Below are positions 1 through 8,095 of a stretch of 64,000 bases of DNA, in pieces; the stretch's first letter is position 1; each line of letters begins with the position of its first letter. The notes below the pieces were generated by a model, which was not told the DNA's origin, did not search any database, and saw only the letters and a list, made by a program, of their open reading frames with translations. The stretch lies in assembly GCA_026225255.1 (NCBI GenBank), contig JAMFSJ010000074.1:1-64000 (forward strand), in the 5' to 3' direction. Position numbers and translations under genes: made by a program. The stretch is from Methylacidimicrobium fagopyrum (GTDB lineage Bacteria > Verrucomicrobiota > Verrucomicrobiia > Limisphaerales > UBA11358).

Positions 1-1921
1 CCAGTGGCTGAACCTTGCCGCGCGAGAACGACCAACTGGCATCGTCAGTTTGCGTCGGTAAAAAATCCATCCAATCACCGGTTGATAATTGTTTGGCGGT
101 TTGCAAAGAAGCGAGCCGCAATTGGATGAATTGTTGGGTGCGTTCATCCGTTGCGACCGTTTGCAATTTTTGATACGCGACCAGCGCTTCACCCATTTTG
201 TCCGCGTGGAATAGCAATTCGGCGGTGTAGATTTCTTTGCTCAGCGAGCCGGTGCGCGCGGCGACTTCAAGCGGCATGCCCGAAAGATTGACGCCCCAGC
301 CAGTAAGATTTTCCGACCGGGGTTGCCAGTTCAAGATCTCCAATTGCGTGCGCGCCACGTCATATTTCTGGGCGAGGAACGCCACGACGGCATAGGCCGA
401 GCGCCAGCCGTCGCGAGATTTATCCGGCGGCGAGGCGGCGATGTAGCCGTTATACATCCGTTGTAGATCCGGCCAAATATCGGCGCGACCATAAATATGA
501 TGCCCGACGCCAGTTCCCATTTCAGATTCCACGTCGGTAAGGCAGTCAAAGTATTTACGCGGCACATCGGTGTCGAAACGACCGCTATCAATGGCCGTCC
601 GTCCGAACGCGAGCATGGAAGCTTCATTACCATACCAACGTGGACGCAAGCCCCAACGCATTTCAGACCAGGCGCCGGGATAATCAATCTGCGCCGTCGT
701 GGTGCGGTCGAACCAGACGCGCATTTCATCAATGCCGTCATCACCGAGCGCCACTGTCATCATGCGATCGGGGGCTTGCGGCCAAGCGGAGTGCGACTGC
801 CACGCCGCGGTCAAATATTCCCGCGCGCGGGCGAGATGCGAACTGAAACCTTGTTGGCCCGCGTCGGTGACCGTGTTGGCAAAGCCATTACCGCGGGCCG
901 CCCACGCGGCCTTGATTTCACGTTCACCGTCCAAAACATTTGCCAGCCACAAATAATTAGAACCCGCTTGCCGGACCACGCCACAAACGGAAACGGCATT
1001 GCTCTGGAAAAAACGTTCGCCCCAGTTGTGCAAAAAAATCTCCGCGATCTCCGGTTGATCCTCCGGCGTGAAACTGCCGTCGGTGAAGCCGTCGGCCAAT
1101 AATCGCAGGACGGCCGCCGCGCGCACGCCGGTGCGATCTTCATCGTCCGTCGATTTTGAGGCCAACATGAGGTTCGCATAAATTTGTGGATAGGCTTGAT
1201 GCCGCGAATGGAGATAGCCCGCCCAAGCGCGTTCGAAGAGTCCGATGGCCTCAAGCTGCCCGCTATTCACCGCCGCCACGGTCAATATCAACGGGTCGGT
1301 GACCTCCGGATCATTGGCCAGTTGGTCGCTTTTTTTGGCCAGCCACAGTTTGTTAGTGGCTTCCGGGCCGCCATAATTACTGTCGATCCACGTTTGCAAA
1401 AAAGTAATCGATTCCGCGTCCGTCGCATAATTTCGCTGGCCACGCTGCCGGTAACCCTCGATCCATTGGCGCGTGCGGAATTCGCGCGCTCTCCGGTTGA
1501 CATCGGCCAGCGTCAAAGAATTGGTCGTCCACACCACGGGTTGTTTGGCGGCGGCAACGGCGGCCTCCGGCACCGCAGTGGAATATTTTCGTGAACTTTC
1601 GTTGCGTGCCAGTTGCTGCGTCTGGAAAGCCGTCCGGGCCAAAAAGATGCCGATGCCCGCAAAGAAGAGGACGCCGATGGCAATCGCGCCAAGGACGAAA
1701 ACCGGATTCGGGCCGCCGCTGCTGACAGCTAATTTCGGAACCGGCGGCGGGGTGGTGTGATAACCCTGTTGCAAAACAAAATCCAGCGGCTGCCAATCCG
1801 CCATACCATCGCGCTGAACGTATTCTGCGCCGGAAAATTCACCGAGCGCGTGGCGACGACGTAATTCATCAAGGTCAAAACTTCCCAGGTCAATTCCTTG
1901 CCGGCGCACCTTGTAATTCAT
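1..1921 (-). CDS. GYF_2-domain membrane protein, C-terminus beyond the window
   Basis: An open frame runs from an ATG at 1921 to the left edge without a stop (640 residues visible). Residues 2-52 resemble a GYF_2/DUF4339 domain, ending in the typical ADWQPL segment. A Pro-rich linker and one membrane helix (about 74-95) follow, then a long helical soluble part rich in Trp and Ala that looks like a repeat scaffold. GYF_2 proteins of this layout are common in Verrucomicrobia and Planctomycetes and are thought to bind peptides; the function here is unknown. AGGA lies just upstream of the ATG. The gene was read directly because the missing stop hides it from simple ORF calling. Confidence 0.8.
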   Translation of the reverse strand, partial: MNYKVRRQGIDLGSFDLDELRRRHALGEFSGAEYVQRDGMADWQPLDFVLQQGYHTTPPPVPKLAVSSGGPNPVFVLGAIAIGVLFFAGIGIFLARTAFQTQQLARNESSRKYSTAVPEAAVAAAKQPVVWTTNSLTLADVNRRAREFRTRQWIEGYRQRGQRNYATDAESITFLQTWIDSNYGGPEATNKLWLAKKSDQLANDPEVTDPLILTVAAVNSGQLEAIGLFERAWAGYLHSRHQAYPQIYANLMLASKSTDDEDRTGVRAAAVLRLLADGFTDGSFTPEDQPEIAEIFLHNWGERFFQSNAVSVCGVVRQAGSNYLWLANVLDGEREIKAAWAARGNGFANTVTDAGQQGFSSHLARAREYLTAAWQSHSAWPQAPDRMMTVALGDDGIDEMRVWFDRTTTAQIDYPGAWSEMRWGLRPRWYGNEASMLAFGRTAIDSGRFDTDVPRKYFDCLTDVESEMGTGVGHHIYGRADIWPDLQRMYNGYIAASPPDKSRDGWRSAYAVVAFLAQKYDVARTQLEILNWQPRSENLTGWGVNLSGMPLEVAARTGSLSKEIYTAELLFHADKMGEALVAYQKLQTVATDERTQQFIQLRLASLQTAKQLSTGDWMDFLPTQTDDASWSFSRGKVQPL

Positions 1922-2005
1922 GATCCTAAAAATAGCCGCTGAATTTTACACTTCAATCACATACGCCAAAAAATTGTCGGCGCTGAAAAAATTGCGCGCG
2001 TCACT

Positions 2006-2725
2006 TCACTTAAGCTGCGCGGAATGTTGTCTCAACCAAAACTTGGCCGTTTTAAAATCTGGGCAAACGCTGGCCACTTCCCGCCAAAAACGCGCGGAAT
2101 GATTCATCTCGCGCAGGTGCATCAACTCATGGAGTAAGATGTAATCGCGGACAAACGGCGGCATCTGGATGAGTTTCCAGTTCAGCGAAATCGTGCCGCT
2201 GCGGGAACAGGAACCCCAACGCGATTTTTGACTGCGGATCGTGACGCGGCGAATGGTTAATTGGTGTTGGGCGGCAAGTTCAAAGGTGCGCGGCGGCAAT
2301 TCTTTCGCGGCCAGCTTCCGTAAATATTTTTCAATCGCCGGTCGCAAATCAGCCGTCGGGTCAATTGCTTTGAGGGTCTCGCTGCCGAACTGAATCAAAC
2401 TGTTTTCGTTAATTTTCAAAGCGGTCAACTCGCCGCGAAAAAGAATTTCCGTGCCGGGCAACCAGGCTTGAGGGTGAGCCGGCTGCGCCGCGCGTTTTTG
2501 TAATTGTTCGGTCAGCCAGGATTTATTTTGTTCCGCAAAACGACGGGCTTCGGCGAGCGAGCCGCCGCGCGGAATAGTCACGCGTGCCTGGCCATCCGGC
2601 TGGAGGCGCAGCACATAACGGCGCGCACGCGGATGGCGAATCAGTCGGATCGGGATTTGATCCAACACCAAAAAGTGTTGGGTCAAATCCGGCCTGACTT
2701 TTTTCAGTAGAAAATCAAACAGCAC
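2006..2725 (-). CDS. YgjP-like (DUF45) M48-type metallopeptidase
   Basis: This 239-residue protein carries the YgjP/DUF45 signature HELMHLREMNHSARFW near the C-terminus. HELMH supplies the two zinc histidines and the catalytic Glu, and the NHS...FW segment supplies the third ligand typical of the family. The N-terminal half (IRLIRHPRARRYVLRL) also matches the family start. Length is normal for DUF45 proteins (220-250). These are cytosolic predicted zinc proteases, sometimes linked to restriction or DNA-repair loci, with no defined substrate. It lies between the GYF_2 gene and HU on the same strand, with 84 bp before the latter. Confidence 0.85.
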   Translation of the reverse strand: MLFDFLLKKVRPDLTQHFLVLDQIPIRLIRHPRARRYVLRLQPDGQARVTIPRGGSLAEARRFAEQNKSWLTEQLQKRAAQPAHPQAWLPGTEILFRGELTALKINENSLIQFGSETLKAIDPTADLRPAIEKYLRKLAAKELPPRTFELAAQHQLTIRRVTIRSQKSRWGSCSRSGTISLNWKLIQMPPFVRDYILLHELMHLREMNHSARFWREVASVCPDFKTAKFWLRQHSAQLK

Positions 2726-2761
2726 GCGGAGAGTAAAAGAAGCGCCGGCGATTTGGGCAAT

Positions 2762-2791
2762 AAAAAAGGCACTCCGCTTTAGCAGAGTGCC
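2762..2791 (-). terminator. Rho-independent terminator of the HU gene
   Basis: On the minus strand GGCACTC pairs with GAGTGCC (2768-2774 with 2785-2791) around a 10-nt loop, followed directly by six T. It sits 19 bp after the HU stop. Confidence 0.85.
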
Positions 2792-2809
2792 GTGAAAAAA
2801 AGCGGTGAA

Positions 2810-3097
2810 TTACTTCGTGCCGAGGATCGCGTCTTTGGCCGCTTTGGCCACGCGGAACTTCACGACTTTTTTAGCTTTGATCTGGATCGTTTCGCCCGTG
2901 GCCGGATTGCGGCCGACGCGTGCTTTGCGATTGACCAACACCAATTTGCCCAGACCGGGAATGGTGAAACTGTTCTTCGCGTTTTTGTAAGCCAAGTCCG
3001 CGATGAACTCGAGGATCTCAACGGCTTGCTTTTTGGTGATGTTGTTTTTGTCAGCGATGGACGCTGCGATTTGTGATTTGCTTAATGCTTTAGCCAT
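2810..3097 (-). CDS. HU-family DNA-binding protein
   Basis: This 95-residue basic protein matches HU/IHF along its whole length: an N-terminal helical dimerisation part (ALSKSQIAASIADKN), the GLGKLVLVNRKARVGRNPATGE beta-arm with the conserved RxGRNPxTGE motif, and a basic C-terminal helix. HU dimers bend and compact DNA. A strong terminator follows, so it is probably a single-gene unit. The generic HU form fits better than IHF alpha or beta, but the two cannot be separated by eye. Confidence 0.95.
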   Translation of the reverse strand: MAKALSKSQIAASIADKNNITKKQAVEILEFIADLAYKNAKNSFTIPGLGKLVLVNRKARVGRNPATGETIQIKAKKVVKFRVAKAAKDAILGTK

Positions 3098-3484
3098 GAT
3101 TCGATAATTGTTTGGTTGTTAAAAACGATTGTTGACGCCCCCATTAAAGCGATTCTACTGCGCGACGCCAAGCGAAAAACCGTGAAAACATTGAATTTTT
3201 TTGATGGATTGTCGCCGATACCACTGGTAAACGCAGTTATTATGCTGGGTTGGTGATGGATCAGGACGGAAAAGCATTCGTATCAATCGAAACTTGATGC
3301 CGATATGCCTCTATTTTACGACCGTTTTTAGACGGGGATAACGAGTGTTCGTCATCCAGCAACCCGCATCGCGCCAAAATTCCGAGGCCGAAGAGAAGGG
3401 AAAAGCCGGAAAGCGAGAAAGCGGAAATAAGGATTGAAACGCCGTCGTGCTACCGGCGTTCCAACACTCTACGCTTCGCTTCGC
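3098..3484. other. Intergenic region between HU and rtcB
   Basis: No coding frame is convincing here. A 7-bp hairpin (3438-3444 with 3454-3460, loop 9) lies 25 bp after the rtcB stop and could end that transcript, though its T-run is weak. The rest presumably holds the HU promoter. Confidence 0.5.
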
Positions 3485-4996
3485 TCACGCTGCGCCTTTC
3501 AAACTATCATCCGAATCTTTGATGACGAAACGCGCCCGGAGACGCGCGACTTCGCTGGCGAGGCCGGCGAGACGCACAGAATTCAACACTTCATTGAAAT
3601 CCTTGTAAGCCGCCGGCGCTTCGTCTTTCGGATACGTGCGACAGTTGGACATGACATCGTGCGCCACGAATTCATCATCAATCGTTTTCTGATCAAGTTC
3701 GCGGATCGCCGCTTTGCGGCCTTTGGCGCGGCCGGCACCGTGGTTCACGCTGAAACAACTTTTCTCCGCACCTGCATCCGCCACCATCACGCAAGAACCG
3801 GCTGTCGGATTGCCGGGCAATAAAATTGGATGTCCGGTTTCGTAAAAGGGCGTGTCCTTCAGCGCGAAATGGTTCGCTGGATACGCGCGCGTCGCCCCTT
3901 TGCGATGCACCCAGCATTCCTGGTTCGCCACGATCTCGCGGCGCGCGATGTTGTGGCTGATGAAATACACCAGCTTACCGCGCGTGCCGGGGATGATTTC
4001 CTGAAACGCCTCCAGCACGAGCGCGTTGATAAGCATGTGATTCACGGTCGCAAAATTCGCACCGAGCGACATGTCATCAATGTAATCATCCGCTTCCTGT
4101 GTGCCGAGCGGCGCATAAACGAGTTCCCGATCATTGCCGGGCAGGGGAATGCCCCACGCGGCAAATTTACTTTGTAACGTGCGGAACTGTTCGTTCGCCA
4201 AGGCGTAACCGAATCCGCGCGAACCGCAGTGCGAAAGAAACGCCACGCAGTTATCCCGCAAGCCAAATACTTCGGCGGCGCGGCGAGCGCGGTCGTTATT
4301 CGCAATCGTCACGGCTTCGCATTCGCCAAAATGATTGCCGCCGCCATAGGAACCGAGCTGGCGGATCTTGTCCTCGAACTTCGGAAAGCGTCCGGCATTG
4401 ATGAGTAAATCGAGCCGCACAGCAAGGTCATCGCGCTGGTTATTGTGGCCGACGTGAAATGCGTCTTCGCAGTGGGCCGCCCATTCCGGCGGAATACCAA
4501 GCTCACGGCAGACAGCGGCGGACGCACCCTCGATCGCCACGCGACGGCCAAGTTCGGCATTCACATTGCGGCTCTTTTTAACGTTGCGCTGGCCTTTGCC
4601 TGCGCCGGTCGGCGTGCGTTCGACGATGGCGTTGATGAGCGCGCGGCGAATGGTTTTATCCGCCACGGCTTCCGTCGGTAAATCGAGTTGGAGCAGGCTC
4701 ATGGAACATTTGATGTCCACCCCGACCGGGCCGGGATAAACATGCGTCGGCGAAACGAGCACGCAGCCGACCGGCGCGCCATAGCCGCAATGCGCGTCGG
4801 GATTGAGCACGAGATCGGTCACGCCCGGTGCGCCGCGCGAATTAAGCGCCTGCTCAATGCATTTCGCATCGAACGTTTTGCGGATGGCTTCCGTGCCGAT
4901 GACGGTGATCGGCTTGCCCTGATTGCCCGGCGCGGGGATAAAGCCGGTGGCTTCGCCCGTGGGCTGGATCAATGAGGCGGTGGTTTCTGGATTCAT
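3485..4996 (-). CDS. rtcB: RtcB-family RNA ligase
   Basis: The 503-residue protein has all hallmark RtcB motifs: NPDAHCGYG (66-73), GVDIKCSMS with metal Cys97, GGGNHFGE (His222), SHCGSRG (His256), FISHN (His348) and NHGAGR, whose His419 is expected to carry GMP. RtcB joins 2',3'-cyclic phosphate (or 3'-P) ends to 5'-OH ends in GTP- and Mn-dependent steps and repairs cleaved tRNA or rRNA. It is about 95 residues longer than the E. coli enzyme, with extra sequence in the middle and at the C-terminus. The ATG at 4996 follows an AT-rich stretch without an SD site. It is the last gene of a sigma-54 operon with a slipin and is controlled by the divergent rtcR. No RtcA cyclase is present. Confidence 0.95.
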   Translation of the reverse strand: MNPETTASLIQPTGEATGFIPAPGNQGKPITVIGTEAIRKTFDAKCIEQALNSRGAPGVTDLVLNPDAHCGYGAPVGCVLVSPTHVYPGPVGVDIKCSMSLLQLDLPTEAVADKTIRRALINAIVERTPTGAGKGQRNVKKSRNVNAELGRRVAIEGASAAVCRELGIPPEWAAHCEDAFHVGHNNQRDDLAVRLDLLINAGRFPKFEDKIRQLGSYGGGNHFGECEAVTIANNDRARRAAEVFGLRDNCVAFLSHCGSRGFGYALANEQFRTLQSKFAAWGIPLPGNDRELVYAPLGTQEADDYIDDMSLGANFATVNHMLINALVLEAFQEIIPGTRGKLVYFISHNIARREIVANQECWVHRKGATRAYPANHFALKDTPFYETGHPILLPGNPTAGSCVMVADAGAEKSCFSVNHGAGRAKGRKAAIRELDQKTIDDEFVAHDVMSNCRTYPKDEAPAAYKDFNEVLNSVRLAGLASEVARLRARFVIKDSDDSLKGAA

Positions 4997-5047
4997 AATT
5001 TTATTTTCTAAATTGTTTTCTTAAATAACCGGTGCGACAAGGTTTTG

Positions 5048-5084
5048 CTGAAACGGATTGCTCTACCAACTGAGCTGCGGCCCC
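5048..5084 (-). ncRNA. tRNA 5'-half-like element between slipin and rtcB
   Basis: On the minus strand GGGGCCG (5084-5078), two linker bases, a perfect D-arm GCTC-AGTTGGTA-GAGC (5075-5060) and the first side of an anticodon stem appear in correct tRNA order. There is no matching 3' anticodon strand, T-arm or acceptor strand. It is therefore an isolated tRNA 5' half, inside the predicted slipin-rtcB transcript. It may be a decayed tRNA or a functional tRNA mimic. Its presence in an RNA-ligase operon makes the second idea worth testing. Confidence 0.55.
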
Positions 5085-5125
5085 GTTTGATGGATCCGGC
5101 GAGATTCAAAAATTTCCATTGCTGG

Positions 5126-5151
5126 GGGAGCAGGCCGGATTGCCTGCTCCC
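5126..5151 (-). terminator. Perfect 10-bp hairpin after the slipin gene
   Basis: GGGAGCAGGC (5126-5135) pairs exactly with GCCTGCTCCC (5142-5151) over a 6-nt loop. On the minus strand only a short T-run follows about 15 nt later. It may be an attenuator or processing site between slipin and rtcB rather than a full terminator. Confidence 0.5.
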
Positions 5152-5197
5152 GCATCATTCACTCTTCACCCGCTTCGTTCACCTTGGTGTCTGGCTT

Positions 5198-5953
5198 TTA
5201 AAACGCCGGATTCGGTTGTGCCAAGGGCACGAATCCCGTTGGCAACCCCATTACCAGCGTATTGCCGGACGCGCCGATGGACTGCATCAGGCGAAGATTT
5301 TGTAAGGCGGGATTGTTCTCCAACAATCGCGCGGCATTCGCGAGATTTCGCAATGCGGCACTCTCGCCCCGGGCTCGTTCCAAGGCCGCCTGACCTTCCT
5401 GTTTCGCCTTCAATACTTCAGTGAAGACCTTCTTCAAATCGCCCGGGAACATCACGTCTTTGACCTCCGTCGCATGCACCGTGATTCCGACCTTTTCGGC
5501 TTCCGGCTGAACGTCGGCCAGCATTTCTTTCCCGATATTGAGCCGTTGCGCGAGCAATGCCTCCATCGGTTGCGCCCCCACGAGGGCACGCAATGCAAGT
5601 TGAACTGTGTTATAGACCTGGGCGCGCCAGTCTTGCACTTCATGCATGGCCTTGAGCGGGTCAGTCACTTGGACCGTTACCGTCAGGCTCACTTTCAACC
5701 CGATGCCTTCAGCACTCAATACTTCCTGACTAGCGACCGGAAAAGTTTGTTTGCGGAGATCCACCTTCGTGAGCGCGTAGCCAAATCCCCAGCGACTGTG
5801 ACGTCCGGCTTCGAGCCGGGTCTGAAACTTCCCGTGCCGGTAAAGCAGTCCGCATTCAAACTCGCGGATCACGAACCAATTGTGGAAATTGGGCGTTTTG
5901 ACCGGTTCGTTCGAGTTCATATTCCAGTTCATCGTTAGCAAGTCCATGTTCAT
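5198..5953 (-). CDS. Slipin / SPFH (band 7) protein of the RNA-repair operon
   Basis: SPFH-domain protein of about 251 residues. It has the typical beta-rich start (FECGLLYRHGKFQTRLEAGRH), the LRKQTFPVASQEVLSAEGI stretch, and a C-terminal helix rich in Ala, Glu and Arg (LKAKQEGQAALERARGESAALRNLANAARLLE). Slipins are membrane scaffolds that oligomerise and are recurrent partners of RtcB and RtcR in bacterial RNA-repair operons. A longer frame opens at 6007, but its first 18 codons overlap a 14-bp RNA stem, so the ATG at 5953 (or 5947) is preferred. No transmembrane helix is evident. The role is inferred from the operon. Confidence 0.85.
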   Translation of the reverse strand: MNMDLLTMNWNMNSNEPVKTPNFHNWFVIREFECGLLYRHGKFQTRLEAGRHSRWGFGYALTKVDLRKQTFPVASQEVLSAEGIGLKVSLTVTVQVTDPLKAMHEVQDWRAQVYNTVQLALRALVGAQPMEALLAQRLNIGKEMLADVQPEAEKVGITVHATEVKDVMFPGDLKKVFTEVLKAKQEGQAALERARGESAALRNLANAARLLENNPALQNLRLMQSIGASGNTLVMGLPTGFVPLAQPNPAF

Positions 5954-5973
5954 AGTTAAGTTTTTTATTGGCT

Positions 5974-6177
5974 GACATCCGGCAACCACCATTGGCAGCG
6001 GGAGCAAATTCGCATTCGCTCACAGGCTGTTGCGTGGCTGCGTATTTACGCGGTTACCGGATGCCATCCGTTTGATGGGCTTCGAACCCAGCGGTGTTTA
6101 GACCGTTCCAGTTACCGAGTCCCAATGCGCAGAACCAAGTCAGATCATTTCCAACTGGCTGCTGGTTCGATTCGGCA
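5974..6177 (-). ncRNA. Structured tRNA-like leader RNA of the slipin-rtcB operon
   Basis: The predicted transcript start to the slipin ATG is about 220 nt, and most of it folds. It contains a T-arm mimic, TGGG-TTCGAAG-CCCA (6089-6075), with the TTCGANN loop. Before it lies a CGGT-CTAAAC-ACCG hairpin, placed like an anticodon arm. Beyond it a 14-bp stem (6065-6052 with 5987-5974, GU pairs included) closes over two further hairpins (GCGT-AAAT-ACGC, and an 8-bp stem at about 6020-6001). This resembles bacterial Y RNAs (YrlA type), which mimic tRNA and sit in enterobacterial rtcBA operons. No Ro60/Rsr gene lies in this window. The fold was made by eye. Confidence 0.45.
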
Positions 6178-6187
6178 AATATCCAAT

Positions 6188-6204
6188 CGCAACCGCCGTG
6201 CCAA
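6188..6204 (-). promoter_or_regulatory. Sigma-54 (-24/-12) promoter for slipin-rtcB
   Basis: The minus strand reads TTGGCACGGCGGTTGCG. This matches the sigma-54 consensus YTGGCACGRNNNTTGCW at every fixed position except the last. Spacing between the GG and GC elements is correct, placing +1 near 6177. RtcR is a sigma-54 activator, so promoter and regulator agree. Confidence 0.9.
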
Positions 6205-6298
6205 CTGATTTTGCGGGCGTTAAATTGTGAAAATCACCAATAAATAAGGGCTAAATGATCAAAATTTTGGCTTTAGCTGATTTTAATTGCTGGATTTG

Positions 6299-6325
6299 TT
6301 GACTAGCATATAAGCTAATTATAAA
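6299..6325 (+). promoter_or_regulatory. Possible sigma-70-type promoter of rtcR
   Basis: TTGACT (6299-6304) and TATAAA (6320-6325) are separated by 15 bp, shorter than ideal. They end 11 bp before the rtcR ATG. This is the only promoter-like pair seen here and it is weak. Confidence 0.25.
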
Positions 6326-6336
6326 GAATAAATGCT

Positions 6337-7956
6337 ATGAATGTTAAGAAACGGGTAGTGATTGGCCTGCTTGGCAGCGTGTTGGACTATGGCTTTCATC
6401 AGGAACGCTGGAATAAGTGGCGTCCAACCGTTTCATTGTGCAAGCATCCGGAGTTGCCGGTTGACCGCTTTGAATTGATTTATGATCCCAAGTTCAAAGA
6501 TTTGGCGAATGTGGTCATGGCAGATATTTCAAACGGCTCGCCCGCGACCGAAGTTTGCGGCACGACCCATGTGTTTCGCGATCCGTGGGATTTTGAAGAG
6601 GTTTATGCTGCGCTGCATGATTTTGCGCGTGGTTATGAATTCAAGCCGGACACGGAAGAATATCTCGTCCACATCACAACCGGTTCGCACGTGCAGCAGA
6701 TTTGTCTGTTCTTGCTGACCGAATCACGGCATTTCCCGGCGCGGCTGGTGCAAACTTCGCCGGCGGACGCCAAACGTCGCGGGCCGGAAAGCAAGTTCAC
6801 GATCATAGATCTCGACCTTTCCAAATACGACCGCCTCGCCTCGCGTTTCGGCAAGGAGCAAATGGAAGCGCGCTCGTTTCTCAAGTCCGGCATTGCCACG
6901 CGCAACGAACGTTTCAATCAGCTCATCGAACAAATTGAACACGTCGCGATCCACGCAAAGGAGCCGATTTTATTGACCGGACCGACGGGCGCGGGAAAAT
7001 CCCAGCTTGCCCGGCGCATCTACGAATTGAAAAAATCGCGACATCAAATTGGCGGCGATTTTGTGGAAGTGAATTGCGCCACGTTGCGCGGCGACGGCGC
7101 GATGTCGACCTTGTTCGGTCACCTCAAAGGCGCCTTCACCGGTGCGTTGAAAGATCGTCCCGGCCTGTTGCGCGCGGCTAACGACGGTCTACTTTTCCTG
7201 GATGAAATCGGCGAACTCGGATTGGACGAACAGGCGATGTTGCTCCGCGCCTTGGAAGACAAACGCTTTTTACCCTTCGGCGGCGACCGCGAAGTCAGCA
7301 GTAATTTTCAACTGATCGCCGGCACGAATCGCGATCTACAACTCGCCGTGCGTGATGGCCGTTTCCGCGAAGATTTATTGGCGCGAACCAATCTGTGGAC
7401 TTTTTCGCTGCCCGGTTTGCGTCAACGCCCCGAAGACATTGAGCCGAATCTGGATTACGAGCTGGAACAATTCGCCCGCAAACACAGCCAGCGCGTCACG
7501 TTGAGCAAAGAAGTGCGCGAAGATTTTCTGAAATTCGCTAAGTCGTCGTCGGCCAAATGGTCGGCAAATTTTCGTGATTTGAACGCCTGCATCACCCGCA
7601 TGGCAACGCTCGCGCCCGGCGGTCGCGTGACGCCGCCGGTTTTGATTGAGGAGATCGCGCGCTTAAAAGCGAGTTGGTCAACGCCCGTCGCCGAAGACGA
7701 TCACGCAGCGGTGTTGGCCACGGTGCTCAATGATCGGGTGCGGGAGAAACTGGATTTATTTGATCAAGCGCAACTGGCCTTCGTCATTCGGATTTGTCAG
7801 GAATCCGCGACGCTCTCCGACGCTGGCCGAAAATTATTTGCCGCGACGCGGGAGCATCGTAAAACTGCCAACGATGCAGATCGCCTGCGCAAATATTTGG
7901 CGCGTTTCGATCTCGATTGGTCGGAGGTAAAACGCGCAGTGACTTCGGTTGGATAA
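6337..7956 (+). CDS. rtcR: RtcR, CARF-domain sigma-54 activator of RNA repair
   Basis: This 539-residue protein has the RtcR layout. Residues 1-185 form a CARF-like sensor (start KKRVVIGLLGS; ligand-loop segment HITTGSHVQQ at 112-121). A sigma-54 AAA+ domain follows, with Walker A GPTGAGKS (215-222), the GAFTGA sigma-contact loop (265-270), Walker B LLFLDE (285-290) and an arginine-finger region (FREDLLARTNLW). A C-terminal domain completes it. In Salmonella the CARF domain senses broken RNA with cyclic-phosphate ends and switches on the rtc operon. Here it faces slipin-rtcB, whose promoter has an exact -24/-12 element. Confidence 0.95.
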   Translation: MNVKKRVVIGLLGSVLDYGFHQERWNKWRPTVSLCKHPELPVDRFELIYDPKFKDLANVVMADISNGSPATEVCGTTHVFRDPWDFEEVYAALHDFARGYEFKPDTEEYLVHITTGSHVQQICLFLLTESRHFPARLVQTSPADAKRRGPESKFTIIDLDLSKYDRLASRFGKEQMEARSFLKSGIATRNERFNQLIEQIEHVAIHAKEPILLTGPTGAGKSQLARRIYELKKSRHQIGGDFVEVNCATLRGDGAMSTLFGHLKGAFTGALKDRPGLLRAANDGLLFLDEIGELGLDEQAMLLRALEDKRFLPFGGDREVSSNFQLIAGTNRDLQLAVRDGRFREDLLARTNLWTFSLPGLRQRPEDIEPNLDYELEQFARKHSQRVTLSKEVREDFLKFAKSSSAKWSANFRDLNACITRMATLAPGGRVTPPVLIEEIARLKASWSTPVAEDDHAAVLATVLNDRVREKLDLFDQAQLAFVIRICQESATLSDAGRKLFAATREHRKTANDADRLRKYLARFDLDWSEVKRAVTSVG

Positions 7957-8095
7957 CTATTTCCGAACTAGGGCGCGACACCCGAAACAACCGGCTAGAG
8001 GCGGATGCCACCCAGAGCATTTTGAAAATACGCACTACTGTTCGTAGCAGCAAATGCGATCAGGCTAAAAAGTAACGCGAACCTGACTTGGAAAT

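Noticed and set aside
497-1594. Plus-strand ORFs over the GYF_2 gene
   Set aside because: They are antisense shadows of one long minus-strand frame with clear domain signals.
3426-3445. CRISPR repeat end (GATTGAAAC)
   Set aside because: Single occurrence, no repeats or spacers, no cas genes in the window.
5048-5084. A complete tRNA gene
   Set aside because: No 3' anticodon strand, T-arm or acceptor partner follows within 100 bases.
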